A stretch of DNA of 47,068 nt. It comes from JAWXUE01 sp044432925 (GTDB lineage: Bacteria; Bacillota_I; Bacilli_A; Acholeplasmatales; Anaeroplasmataceae). The notes below the pieces were generated by a model. It did not search any database. It worked only from the letters and a program-made list of their open reading frames with translations, and was not told the origin of the DNA. Both the position numbers and the translations under genes were made by a program. Shown piece by piece: positions 1 through 8,590 of this stretch; within the stretch, counting starts at the first letter, position 1, and each line of letters starts with the position of its first letter. The DNA lies in NCBI GenBank assembly GCA_044432925.1, contig JAWXUE010000008.1, positions 1-47,068 on the forward strand, given 5' to 3'.

Positions 1-37
1 AACATAAGATAAGTGTTGTATTCACATTTGTGGTGAA

Positions 38-1189
38 CTATATAATGGTGAAATGGTCAAAGTTATAATTGAAAAAATTGATAGAATTAATAGTATTGGT
101 TTTGACGCAAACACCTTGAGAACCAGTATCCCCTTTTTGTCCGGTAGCCCCAACATCTCCCTTAGCACCTGTAGCACCAGTCAATCCAGTAGGACCTGTA
201 ACCCCTTGAGGTCCAGTGGGACCTGTTAAACCAGTAGGACCTGTAGCTCCAGTTTCACCTTGAGGTCCAATAGGACCAACTTCACCTTGAGGCCCCATTA
301 CACCTTGAGGCCCAATTAATCCTTGAGGTCCTTGAACCCCAGCAACTCCCTGAGGACCAGTAGGTCCTTCGGGTCCAATTGCTCCTGTTAAACCAGTAGG
401 ACCTTGAACACCTTGAGGCCCAGGTTCTCCAGCAACCCCTTGAATACCTTGTAAACCAGTAGCCCCAGTTTCACCTTTCATACCTTGAGAACCTGTATCA
501 CCTTTTTGACCAGTAGCACCAGTGTCCCCTTTTGCTCCGGTAGCCCCAGTTAAACCAGTAGGACCTTGAACACCTTGAGGACCTGGTTCTCCCGCAATTC
601 CTTGAATACCTTGTAATCCTGAAATACCTTGATCTCCTTTAGGACCAATAGCACCATCATCACCTTTAGGACCTTGGATTCCTGTATCTCCTTTTAAACC
701 TTGGATACCCTGAATCCCTTGATCTCCACGGTCTCCTTTTTCTCCGGTAAAACCAGTGTCACCCTTTGGACCAGCAACTCCTTGGAGACCTTGATCACCC
801 TTAGGACCTTGTAATCCTTCAGGTCCTGTATTACCAGTTAATCCTTGAACACCAGGTACACCTTGAGGCCCAGCAACACCCTGCGGACCTGGCTCTCCAG
901 CTACTCCTTGGATACCTTGAGGTCCCAGTTCACCTTTACAACCAGTATCACCCTTAGTACCTCGTGGTCCTCGTGGTCCTTCAGGGCCCATACATCCTCG
1001 TTCTCCATCATCCCCTTTAGGTCCCATAGGACCTATACAATGATGTTCACGATAACATTCCCTAACATTAGATAATTCTTTAAACATATTATCTTTAATA
1101 TCATTATTAAATCCGTTAATTAAGTTATTATTTATATTGCTATTTTTTGCATTTTCATCGTTTAAATCTTTGTAATTTATATTTTTCAT
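38..1189 (-). CDS. collagen-like repeat protein
   Basis: A 383-residue protein made mostly of Gly-X-Y triplets (about residues 53-361) behind a short Asn-rich head with no signal peptide or membrane segment. The start chosen is the ATG at 1189 because a good ribosome site (AGGGAG) lies just upstream; an in-frame ATG 14 codons earlier has none. Five cysteines are present (about 45, 51, 66, 84, 361), two flanking the start of the triplet region, so disulphide-linked trimers are possible. Such proteins in Firmicutes form surface or exosporium filaments (BclA family), but the usual C-terminal globular domain is absent: the protein ends about 22 residues after the triplets, in an Asn/Phe-rich tail. 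It may be C-terminally truncated. The gene is clearly less AT-rich than its neighbours because of Gly/Pro codons. Confidence 0.85.
   Translation of the reverse strand: MKNINYKDLNDENAKNSNINNNLINGFNNDIKDNMFKELSNVRECYREHHCIGPMGPKGDDGERGCMGPEGPRGPRGTKGDTGCKGELGPQGIQGVAGEPGPQGVAGPQGVPGVQGLTGNTGPEGLQGPKGDQGLQGVAGPKGDTGFTGEKGDRGDQGIQGIQGLKGDTGIQGPKGDDGAIGPKGDQGISGLQGIQGIAGEPGPQGVQGPTGLTGATGAKGDTGATGQKGDTGSQGMKGETGATGLQGIQGVAGEPGPQGVQGPTGLTGAIGPEGPTGPQGVAGVQGPQGLIGPQGVMGPQGEVGPIGPQGETGATGPTGLTGPTGPQGVTGPTGLTGATGAKGDVGATGQKGDTGSQGVCVKTNTINSINFFNYNFDHFTII
107..1033 (-). repeat. collagen Gly-X-Y repeat tract
   Basis: About 100 uninterrupted Gly-X-Y triplets. On top of the 9-bp periodicity there are longer internal duplications: a block reading GIQGVAGEPGPQGVQGPTG recurs, and the GLTGATGAKGD/GATGQKGDTGSQG block occurs near 490-560 and again near 110-190. 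This indicates unequal recombination within the gene. Confidence 0.85.
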
Positions 1190-1210
1190 TTCTTCACTCC
1201 CTATAATTAT

Positions 1211-1239
1211 TTGAGAAAATAATTCCCCCATTTTATAAT
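1211..1239 (+). promoter_or_regulatory. candidate sigma-A promoter (TTGAGA-17-TATAAT)
   Basis: TTGAGA at 1211-1216 and TATAAT at 1234-1239 are separated by exactly 17 bp. It points rightwards, away from the collagen-like gene, into a stretch with no long gene. Transcription would start near 1246, only a few bases before an ATG at 1251, so either a leaderless small ORF or a non-coding transcript would be made. Confidence 0.4.
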
Positions 1240-1661
1240 ATGGAGTATATATGAAAATGAATGTGTATTTGTCTAATTATTATATTAATAACATTTTAAT
1301 AGATGATTGTGAGCTTGACGATAATAATAACTATTCGATTTTTAAGAGTATAGAGTAACCTTATGATATTACTATTGAATATTCTTTTATGATTTTGACA
1401 ATGATTAATCTCTAACAATAGTAAATAATGTGTTAATATATACTGATTCAAATGTTGTTAAACTAAACATAGAAACATTATTAAATTTATAATTTTAAAA
1501 CTATAACAAAAAAATATTATTTTAAAAACTTATATATAGAAGAGTGCACCATTAAAGAGTGTAGTATTTTATCAATTAAGTACTACAAAATAAAAGATTT
1601 TTTGTTGTTATTTATCATATTTTATTGTAAAATAAATTCAAAAGAAAAAAAGAGGTAATAT
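1232..1661. other. 430-bp intergenic region; possible 35-codon ORF
   Basis: No long gene. A 35-codon plus-strand ORF at 1251-1358 has GGAG 5 bp before its ATG and encodes an acidic/Asn-rich peptide (contains LIDDCELDDNNNYSIF). Reading past its stop in the same frame gives 18 further codons before the next stop, so it could be the remnant of a decayed gene. The remainder is AT-rich spacer containing the promoter of the LRR lipoprotein. I see no RNA gene or mobile-element trace. Confidence 0.25.
1605..1633 (+). promoter_or_regulatory. promoter of LRR lipoprotein gene
   Basis: TTGTTA (1605-1610), 17-bp spacer, TAAAAT (1628-1633), followed by AGAGG at 1651 and the ATG at 1662. Confidence 0.5.
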
Positions 1662-3794
1662 ATGAAGAGGTATAAAATTTTAGTTAAAATCTGTGTGTTA
1701 TTTATAAGTGTATTTTCATTAAGTGGTTGTGGAAGTAGTAGTAGTATCAATGAATATCATCAAGTTATATTTTGGGACACTAATAGTAATTCTTATTCTG
1801 TTGAAATTGTTAAAGATGGAGATACTGTAGAAAGTCAAGCTACTCCATACTTAGTAGATACTAATTTTATAGGCTGGTATTCAAAATCTGATGTTTTGTT
1901 TGATTTCACTAAACCTATTAATGAAAGTATTGAGTTATATTCAATATATGAAAAGAATGATTACATTGGTTATGTTAAGAAAGATAACATAACATATAAT
2001 TGTTATGAAAATGGCGAAGCATATGCTATAGGATCATTCTGGACATATTTTACTGCGGACATGCCTTCTCCAGAAACTTTAATTTTAGAAAATGAAGTTG
2101 AATATTTAGGAGAAACGTATAAAGTAACATCTGTAAATCTACATCTAACACCTAACACTAGGAAAGTAATATTTCCAGATAATATTAAATCTTTGACTAA
2201 TTTCAGATGTTCTGGTGTTAGTAATTTAAAATCAATTAGTTTAGGTAAAGATTTTCAATATAGTACTTTTAATTTTTTAGAATATATACAATTAGAAGAA
2301 GTAATTATAAATCCTTCTAATAAATACTTTAAAAGTATAGATGGTGTTGTCTACAATAAAGATTTATCGAAAATTGTTTATTATCCACCTGCTAAAAGTG
2401 GAGATTCATTTGATATAAACAATAAAGTAAAAGAAATAGGAGAATATTGCTTTTCAATGTCATCTTTATCAAATATTAATATACCAAGTAGCGTTACAAA
2501 AATAAATAGTTATGCTTTTTATTGTTCAAATATTTCAACTATATCTATCCCCGATAGTGTTACTAATTTTGATATTAGATCATTGTTATATTGTTGGAAT
2601 TTAGAAGTTATAAATATCGGTAGTGGTGTCAAATATATAGGTACATTTTTAAAAGGGATTAACACACCTTATTTTTCTTTTGAAAAATTAAGGGAAATTA
2701 ATTTATCTGAGGGAGTACAGTATATTGGCTCAGACGCTTTTTTTTCAATCAATTATGGCATTACACCTCAATGTGTTATAAACATTCCTTCAACAGTTAA
2801 TTATATTTCTGACAATGCATTTGGAGTAGGTTGTTTTAAAGAAGTTAATATAAGTAAATCTAATGAATATTATACTTGTATTGATAATGTAATATATTCA
2901 AAGGATCAAACAGTATTACATACATACTTGAATACTAAGGATGATGTAGAGTTTGATATCCCAAATAGTGTAACAAGCATAGAGTCTTATGCATTTTTTG
3001 GGTGTACAGCCTTAACAAGCATAACTATACCAAATAGTATAACAAGTATAGAGTACAGTACCTTTTCTGGTTGTACAGCTCTAACAAGCATAACTATACC
3101 AAATAGTGTAACAAGTATAGGGTGTATTGCATTTTCTGGTTGTACAGCTCTAACAAGCATAACTATACCGAATAGTGTAACAAGCATAGAGTCTCATGTA
3201 TTTTTTGATTGTACAGCCTTAGCAAGCATAACTATACCAAATAGTATAACAAGCATAGAGTCTGGTGCATTTTCTGGGTGTACAGCCTTAACAAGCATAA
3301 CTATACCAAATAGTGTAACAAGCATAGAGTCTTATGCATTTTCTGGGTGTACAACCTTAACAAGCATAACTATACCAAATAGTGTAACAAGTATAGGGTC
3401 TAATGCATTTTCTGAATGTACAGCTCTAACAAGCATAACTATACCAAATAGTGTAACAAGTATAGGGTCTAATGCATTTTCTGGATGCACAGCTCTAACA
3501 AGCATAACTATACCAAATAGTGTAACAAGTATAGAGTACAGTACTTTTTCTGGATGTACAGCCTTAGCAAGCATAAATATCCCAAATAGTATAACAAGTA
3601 TTGCGTCAAGTGCATTTTATGGATGTACAGCCTTAACTAGTATATATATTCCAAATAGTGTAACAAATATAGAGTCTGGTCCATTTCTTGGTTGTACATC
3701 TCTAATAATATACACATCTTTTACAGAAAAACCTGATGGTTGGAATTATTACTGGAGTTATAATTGTGATGTAGTATGGGGATATATTGATTAA
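1662..3794 (+). CDS. BspA-type leucine-rich-repeat lipoprotein
   Basis: A 710-residue surface lipoprotein. The N-terminus is a lipoprotein signal with lipobox LSGC (Cys23) followed by a Ser-rich linker. Residues about 31-98 look like an InlB B-repeat/Listeria-Bacteroides repeat (VIFWDTNSN, then FIGWYS and ELYSIYE). From about 120 onward the protein consists of BspA-type LRRs (LRR_5 family); residues about 433-686 are 11 near-identical 23-residue units (consensus AFSGCTALTSITIPNSVTSI). It closes with the aromatic cap typical of this family (KPDGWNYYW, then VVWGYID). Family members are attached to the outside of the cell and are often implicated in adhesion to host or other bacteria; the ligand cannot be predicted. 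Monocistronic: own promoter and a strong terminator after it. Confidence 0.9.
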   Translation: MKRYKILVKICVLFISVFSLSGCGSSSSINEYHQVIFWDTNSNSYSVEIVKDGDTVESQATPYLVDTNFIGWYSKSDVLFDFTKPINESIELYSIYEKNDYIGYVKKDNITYNCYENGEAYAIGSFWTYFTADMPSPETLILENEVEYLGETYKVTSVNLHLTPNTRKVIFPDNIKSLTNFRCSGVSNLKSISLGKDFQYSTFNFLEYIQLEEVIINPSNKYFKSIDGVVYNKDLSKIVYYPPAKSGDSFDINNKVKEIGEYCFSMSSLSNINIPSSVTKINSYAFYCSNISTISIPDSVTNFDIRSLLYCWNLEVINIGSGVKYIGTFLKGINTPYFSFEKLREINLSEGVQYIGSDAFFSINYGITPQCVINIPSTVNYISDNAFGVGCFKEVNISKSNEYYTCIDNVIYSKDQTVLHTYLNTKDDVEFDIPNSVTSIESYAFFGCTALTSITIPNSITSIEYSTFSGCTALTSITIPNSVTSIGCIAFSGCTALTSITIPNSVTSIESHVFFDCTALASITIPNSITSIESGAFSGCTALTSITIPNSVTSIESYAFSGCTTLTSITIPNSVTSIGSNAFSECTALTSITIPNSVTSIGSNAFSGCTALTSITIPNSVTSIEYSTFSGCTALASINIPNSITSIASSAFYGCTALTSIYIPNSVTNIESGPFLGCTSLIIYTSFTEKPDGWNYYWSYNCDVVWGYID
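2956..3711 (+). repeat. 11 tandem 69-bp units (LRR array)
   Basis: Eleven consecutive 69-bp units inside the LRR gene, each encoding a 23-residue repeat. Central units are nearly identical at the DNA level, differing mostly in the four to six codons after CATAGAG/TATAGGG. Open frames on the opposite strand here are only shadows of this periodicity. Confidence 0.9.
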
Positions 3795-3834
3795 ATTTAT
3801 ATTAATTATAACAAGTTTAAGTTTAAACTAATTT

Positions 3835-3867
3835 AAAACAACATTGGAATTTTTCTATGTTGTTTTT
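3835..3867 (+). terminator. intrinsic terminator after LRR lipoprotein
   Basis: Perfect 10-bp inverted repeat AAAACAACAT / ATGTTGTTTT with a 12-base loop, running into T-rich sequence. Confidence 0.75.
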
Positions 3868-4012
3868 ACTTTTATAATAATGTTAAAAAAATTGTATTTT
3901 TAATTGTTATGTATATGAAAAGTATATTAAATAATAAAACTATTTATTGAATTAAGTTTAATAATAATATATTATTAATTTGTCGAATTTAAGAAAGAGA
4001 AGGTATAAAGGT

Positions 4013-4711
4013 ATGTCATTAATAGAAGCTAAATCAATAAGTAGATGGTATGAAGTAAGTGGTAAAAAGCTATATGCTAATAAAGATATATCTTTTGCTA
4101 TAGAAGAAAAAGAAGTTGTTGTAATATTAGGTAAGAGTGGTGCAGGTAAAACTACTTTATTAAATTCATTAGGAGCTATGGATAGTATTAATGAAGGTGA
4201 ATTAATTGTTAATGGACAAGATATTGCTAAATTTAATAATAAACAATTAGGTAATTATAGAAGAAATGATATTGGATTTGTTTTCCAATTTTATAATTTG
4301 ATGCCTAATTTAACTGTATTAGAAAATGTTGAATTAGCTGCTAGTACAGTTAAAGAACCATTAGATTGTAAAGAGATATTAGAAGGTGTTGGATTAGGAC
4401 ATCGTTTAGATAACTTCCCTAATCAATTATCAGGTGGAGAGCAACAAAGAGTTGCTATAGCACGTGCTATAGTTAAAAACCCATTATTATTACTTTGTGA
4501 TGAACCAACAGGTGCATTAGATACAAATACAGGTAAAAAAATTATAGAATTATTATTAGAAGTAAATCAAAAATATAATAAAACAATTATAATAGTAACT
4601 CATAATTCTGAGTTAGTTAAAATAGCTAATAGATTAATTAGAGTTAGTGATGGTACTATAGTAGAAAATATCGAACTTACTCCACAAAAGGTGGATGATA
4701 TAAAATGGTAA
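4013..4711 (+). CDS. ABC transporter ATPase, MacB/LolD-type
   Basis: A 232-residue ATP-binding subunit that would power the FtsX-type permease encoded next. Walker A GKSGAGKTT (about 40-48), Q-loop VFQFYNL, signature LSGGEQQR (about 139), Walker B LLLCDEP and H-loop THN are all intact. The LSGGEQQR signature and the partner permease place it in the MacB/LolD/YtrE-like group, which pumps peptides or lipophilic compounds or acts as a mechanotransmitter at the envelope. An upstream in-frame TTG at 3980 has no ribosome site; the ATG at 4013 has AGAGAAGG 9 bp before it. Its 3' end overlaps the permease start (ATGGTAA). Confidence 0.9.
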   Translation: MSLIEAKSISRWYEVSGKKLYANKDISFAIEEKEVVVILGKSGAGKTTLLNSLGAMDSINEGELIVNGQDIAKFNNKQLGNYRRNDIGFVFQFYNLMPNLTVLENVELAASTVKEPLDCKEILEGVGLGHRLDNFPNQLSGGEQQRVAIARAIVKNPLLLLCDEPTGALDTNTGKKIIELLLEVNQKYNKTIIIVTHNSELVKIANRLIRVSDGTIVENIELTPQKVDDIKW

Positions 4712-7020
4712 ATTCAACAATACTTTTAAGTAAAATAAATAGAAGAAAAATAATTAAAAATTTAGGCCAGTTTGCTTCAATTATAATAATTACTTTTTTA
4801 GCAGTATGTTTAGCAGTAGGATTAAATAGTAGTGCTCAAACAGTTGAAAAAAAATTAGATACATTATTAGAAGGAAGTAATTTTGCTGATGGTATTATGT
4901 ATGGAGTATTATCTAATGATGTTTTATCTGATTTAGATGGTTTAGATATTGAATATCAAAGAAGATTAGAAGTTAGTGCTAAAGATAAAGCAGTTAAATT
5001 ATTAGTAACAGATGGAATATCTACTATTAATATTCCTTATACTGATAATTATAATGGTGGAGTATATATTACTCATAACATGGCTAGTAAATATGATTTA
5101 AATGTAGGAGATACATTAAGTGTTCCTATAGATTTATCTATATTAACTAATTTAATTCCTGATTCTTATTTTGAGGATATGGATAATTATGTTATAGATG
5201 GTAAAGAAAATATTCTAGCAACTAATAATATAACATTAGATTTTGTTATAGAAGGATTAATGTATCATCCTGAAGGGATTACTGAGGAGTATCCTATATC
5301 ATTAGAATATAGTGATTTTACTAATTCTTTAAAAAATGAAATAGAAGATAATTATATAGAGTCAACTTTTACTGAAACACTAGTTTCTATAGTAAGTGTA
5401 GAAGTATATACTGGTATAGTTTTTAAAGGAGATATTGATTTATTAACAAATAATTTTAATGAAGATTATTTTGTAATATTTAGTTCTGAATTTTTATTAT
5501 TACAATTAAGAAATGATATAGATCAAGCATATCAATTAACTTATGTATTTCCTGTTGTTTTTATATTAGTATCAATACTAATTATCATTACAACAATTAG
5601 TCAATTAATATTTAAAGAGAAGTTAAATATAGCAACTCTAAAATCAATTGGTATAACTAATAAACAAATATATATGCATTATATTTTATTAACTATCTCG
5701 TTATGTATGATAGGTGGTATTATTGGTGCAATAGTAGGACCTATTATTATTCCTAATGTAATGGGGATAAAATATAATTTAATTTATTCATTACCTAATG
5801 TAAGTAATGTATATGCATTATTCCCTATTTTTTCTAATATTTTCTTATTTGTAATAATATCAACTATTGTAAGTTTCTTTATATTAAGAAGTAGTGTAAA
5901 TACTTTACCTGCGACATTAATTAAAAATACAGGTGGTAAAAAATTTAAGAAATCTAAAATAGAAATAAGTTCTTGGAGTTTAAAAATAGCTCTAAGAAAT
6001 ATATCTCAAAATATATTTAGATCATTAATGGTTATTATAGGTGTTGGTGGTTGTGGTGCTTTATTTATAACTGGATTTGGTATAGATGACACACTTAATA
6101 ATACAGTTGATTTAGAGATGTATTATACTTTTAATAGAGATGCAACAATTTCATTTGATAATTATAGTGTTGAGTTAAGAGATAAAATTAAATTAGATGT
6201 TAATTCGTATGAAGAGTTTAGTATGGTAGCAGGTGCTATTGATAGTGATATATTTAATGTTACTTATATTTATACTATTGATGATAATACTAATGTATTT
6301 AACAATGGAGATTTTGATGGTGTATATATCACAAATAAAACATCAGAATTATTTAATTTAAATATTAATGATGTAGTTATTGTTAAAATAAATAATGTTA
6401 AATATGAATATACTATAGATAAAATTATAGATGTTGGATTTAGCCAAGGTATATATATTCCTACTAGTTTAGCTATTCATGATTATGATGTAACTAATGC
6501 TTGGATTGATACTGATGATCAAGAAGCGATAGATGAGTTATTATCAAGTTATGATGGTATTAGTGATGTAGCAACTAATGTTGAATTTAAAATATCTTGT
6601 GATGAAGCATTAGGACCTATATCTATTATAAAAATAACATTACAAGTATTTGCTGTATTATTAGGTATAGTAGTTTTATATAATTTAGCATTATTAAATT
6701 ATAAAGAAAGAAATAGAGATATAGCTACACTTAAAGTATTAGGTTTAACTAATTTAGAAATAGCTAAATCATTAATATATGAAATGATGATACTTGCTAT
6801 ATTAGGAAGTTTGTTTGGATTATGTTTAGGATATCCTATGTTAGTTTTATTATTATCTATAAATGAAGTAGATTTTATAAGTTATATTTATAAGTTAAAT
6901 GTTAATTCTTATATATATACTTTTGTTTTTACTACATTTACAGCGTTAATAATTAACACAGTATTATTAAAACAAATAAATAAAATTAAAATGGTAGAAT
7001 CATTAAAAAGCGTAGAATGA
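4705..7020 (+). CDS. FtsX-family ABC transporter permease
   Basis: A 771-residue permease: an N-terminal membrane helix (about 18-40), an extracellular domain (about 45-275), an FtsX/MacB core of three helices (about 280-400), then a second helix plus extracellular domain and a C-terminal FtsX core (about 650-765). The motif ATLKSIGITNKQI and its second copy ATLKVLGLTNLEI are the coupling-helix regions of the two FtsX cores, so the two halves are an internal duplication. It overlaps the ATPase gene by 7 bp, implying translational coupling. The substrate is unknown. The stop codon is TGA, direct evidence against UGA recoding. Confidence 0.88.
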   Translation: MVNSTILLSKINRRKIIKNLGQFASIIIITFLAVCLAVGLNSSAQTVEKKLDTLLEGSNFADGIMYGVLSNDVLSDLDGLDIEYQRRLEVSAKDKAVKLLVTDGISTINIPYTDNYNGGVYITHNMASKYDLNVGDTLSVPIDLSILTNLIPDSYFEDMDNYVIDGKENILATNNITLDFVIEGLMYHPEGITEEYPISLEYSDFTNSLKNEIEDNYIESTFTETLVSIVSVEVYTGIVFKGDIDLLTNNFNEDYFVIFSSEFLLLQLRNDIDQAYQLTYVFPVVFILVSILIIITTISQLIFKEKLNIATLKSIGITNKQIYMHYILLTISLCMIGGIIGAIVGPIIIPNVMGIKYNLIYSLPNVSNVYALFPIFSNIFLFVIISTIVSFFILRSSVNTLPATLIKNTGGKKFKKSKIEISSWSLKIALRNISQNIFRSLMVIIGVGGCGALFITGFGIDDTLNNTVDLEMYYTFNRDATISFDNYSVELRDKIKLDVNSYEEFSMVAGAIDSDIFNVTYIYTIDDNTNVFNNGDFDGVYITNKTSELFNLNINDVVIVKINNVKYEYTIDKIIDVGFSQGIYIPTSLAIHDYDVTNAWIDTDDQEAIDELLSSYDGISDVATNVEFKISCDEALGPISIIKITLQVFAVLLGIVVLYNLALLNYKERNRDIATLKVLGLTNLEIAKSLIYEMMILAILGSLFGLCLGYPMLVLLLSINEVDFISYIYKLNVNSYIYTFVFTTFTALIINTVLLKQINKIKMVESLKSVE

Positions 7021-7038
7021 TAAAAAAAGAACAAATTA

Positions 7039-7067
7039 TTGGTAAATATGTAAAAATATAGTATAAT
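7039..7067 (+). promoter_or_regulatory. promoter (TTGGTA-17-TATAAT)
   Basis: TTGGTA (7039-7044), 17-bp spacer, TATAAT (7062-7067), 30 bp upstream of the GIY-YIG-like gene. Confidence 0.6.
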
Positions 7068-7097
7068 AATTAATAATAAAATATTTATGGAGGTCTT

Positions 7098-8504
7098 ATG
7101 ATGATAGTATTGATAATAATAATGACAATGTTAATAATAATAGGAATAATTGTCTTTGTGTTATATAAATTAAAAAAAGAAAAATTTATTGAAGATGTTG
7201 TTACAATTAATGATAAATATAATGATGATATTTCATTAATTGATACTTCTAAATTTGTTTTTAATTATAGTGTAAGAGAAAAAATATTATGCGATATTTC
7301 AGATGAAGAAAAGAATTTCTTAATTAAATTAGCACCAAGTCCTAAGTTAATGCATAGAGATTTTAATACAAAAGATATAATGTTTCAAATATTTGAATTA
7401 GATTATAACAAAGAAACAAATAACGCTAAATTTATATTTCAAGAGGTTACTAAATATACAACTATAGAAAGTTATGTACAAAAAAGTTATGGTAAAGTAC
7501 CAGTATATTCAAAGCCTAAATATAAGTCTAAAAAAATATATAAACATTTAACATTAACAGAGGAAGATTTTGAAAATATTACTTCACATCAAGAAATTTT
7601 ATTAAAAGAATTTGCTGTTGATATTTGTATTCAATTAAAAGAGAAGTTTGGTGTTGAATATCCTTTATGGATAGAATATAAAATTGTTGATTTATTTAAC
7701 CATTCAGGAAGAACAGCAATATTAAAAGAACATACAGAAAAGCATGATAAATTAAAAGAGTATACTCTTAATATTGAAAGAGCAATTACTATAAGTAAAA
7801 ATAATATTATGACAATTGAACTAGAGATTTCTAAATTAATATCTTATGTTGAAAATCTAGAAACAGTAGATTTAGTTAAGTTAGATAAAAAAATAGAAAA
7901 TACAAAAGAAGAAAATGTTAAAAAATTAGAAAAGTTAGCAAATTTAAGAGAAGAAATAGAAAATGCAATTCAAGTTGCTTCAATTAAAAAAGAAAATTAT
8001 CAAAATGCTATAGTTGTAAACAATGCTACATTAGATCTTGCATTAGAAAATAATGATAAATTAAAAGATATACATGAAAAAATTAATGCAATGAGATTAA
8101 AACTAGAACTTGAATTTAAGAAACATGTTATTAATATTAAGAAAAATGTTGTAGTAAAAAAAGCAGAAGCTGTTGAAGTGAAAGAAATTCCAGAATCATT
8201 TTTCAAATTATTAGATTTACCAGAATATGCATATAGACCAATTGTTGGATGTTATGTAATTAGAAATAGAGAAAATGGTAAGTGTTTCGTTGGACAATCA
8301 AAAGATATAATGGATACTTTAGCAAAAGAATTTAGAGGGACAACTCCAACTAAAAAGATTTACGCTGAAGATTATTTTACATCTGGAAATAAAGAAGTAT
8401 TATTTGAAGTTAGAATTATAGAGATATATGATGGAGAAGATATAAATGCTATTCAAAAAGAATTAATGGCTGAATATGATTCAAAATCAAATGGATATAA
8501 TTAA
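7098..8504 (+). CDS. membrane-anchored coiled-coil protein, degenerate GIY-YIG domain
   Basis: A 468-residue protein: one N-terminal membrane helix (about 3-24), a folded middle region I do not recognise (about 50-220), a long Lys/Glu-rich coiled coil (about 220-350), and a C-terminal GIY-YIG-like domain (about 384-468). The fold signature is clear: GCY at 384-386, FVG at 397-399 with the canonical ten-residue spacing, and a terminal NGYN. By eye, ungapped alignment to I-TevI puts Thr407 where the catalytic Arg27 sits and Gln453 where the metal-binding Glu75 sits; Tyr17 is Phe397. It is therefore probably not an active nuclease but a structural or binding module held at the membrane. GGAGG at 7089 allows either ATG 7098 or ATG 7101 (spacers 4 and 7). 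Own promoter and terminator. Confidence 0.75.
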   Translation: MMIVLIIIMTMLIIIGIIVFVLYKLKKEKFIEDVVTINDKYNDDISLIDTSKFVFNYSVREKILCDISDEEKNFLIKLAPSPKLMHRDFNTKDIMFQIFELDYNKETNNAKFIFQEVTKYTTIESYVQKSYGKVPVYSKPKYKSKKIYKHLTLTEEDFENITSHQEILLKEFAVDICIQLKEKFGVEYPLWIEYKIVDLFNHSGRTAILKEHTEKHDKLKEYTLNIERAITISKNNIMTIELEISKLISYVENLETVDLVKLDKKIENTKEENVKKLEKLANLREEIENAIQVASIKKENYQNAIVVNNATLDLALENNDKLKDIHEKINAMRLKLELEFKKHVINIKKNVVVKKAEAVEVKEIPESFFKLLDLPEYAYRPIVGCYVIRNRENGKCFVGQSKDIMDTLAKEFRGTTPTKKIYAEDYFTSGNKEVLFEVRIIEIYDGEDINAIQKELMAEYDSKSNGYN

Positions 8505-8507
8505 ATA

Positions 8508-8540
8508 TAATCCCATCATGTGGTGGGATTATTATTTTTT
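8508..8540 (+). terminator. intrinsic terminator
   Basis: TAATCCCA / TGGGATTA stem (extendable through a T-G wobble to TCA/TGG) followed by ATTATTTTTT. Confidence 0.8.
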
Positions 8541-8551
8541 AAATAAAAATA

Positions 8552-8560
8552 TGATATAAT
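8552..8560 (+). promoter_or_regulatory. extended -10 promoter of sugar kinase
   Basis: TGA-TATAAT (8552-8560), an extended -10 element with no good -35; transcript would begin near 8567, just before the AAGGGGAT ribosome site. Confidence 0.4.
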
Positions 8561-8590
8561 ATAAATAATAAGAGATAAGGGGATATTAAA

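Noticed and set aside
845..1075. Plus-strand open frame opposite the collagen-like gene
   Set aside because: Antisense of Gly-X-Y codons; Ser/Thr/Arg-rich low-complexity product and no ribosome site.
2987..3574. Open frames on the minus strand with MLVTLFGIVMLV repeats
   Set aside because: They are the exact antisense shadow of the 69-bp LRR units, with no ribosome sites.
2956..3711. Regular repeats as a possible CRISPR array
   Set aside because: Units are contiguous and encode in-frame LRRs; there are no unique spacers and no cas genes.
4705..7020. UGA recoding (mollicute code)
   Set aside because: Several genes end at TGA exactly where homologues end, and Trp is encoded by TGG.
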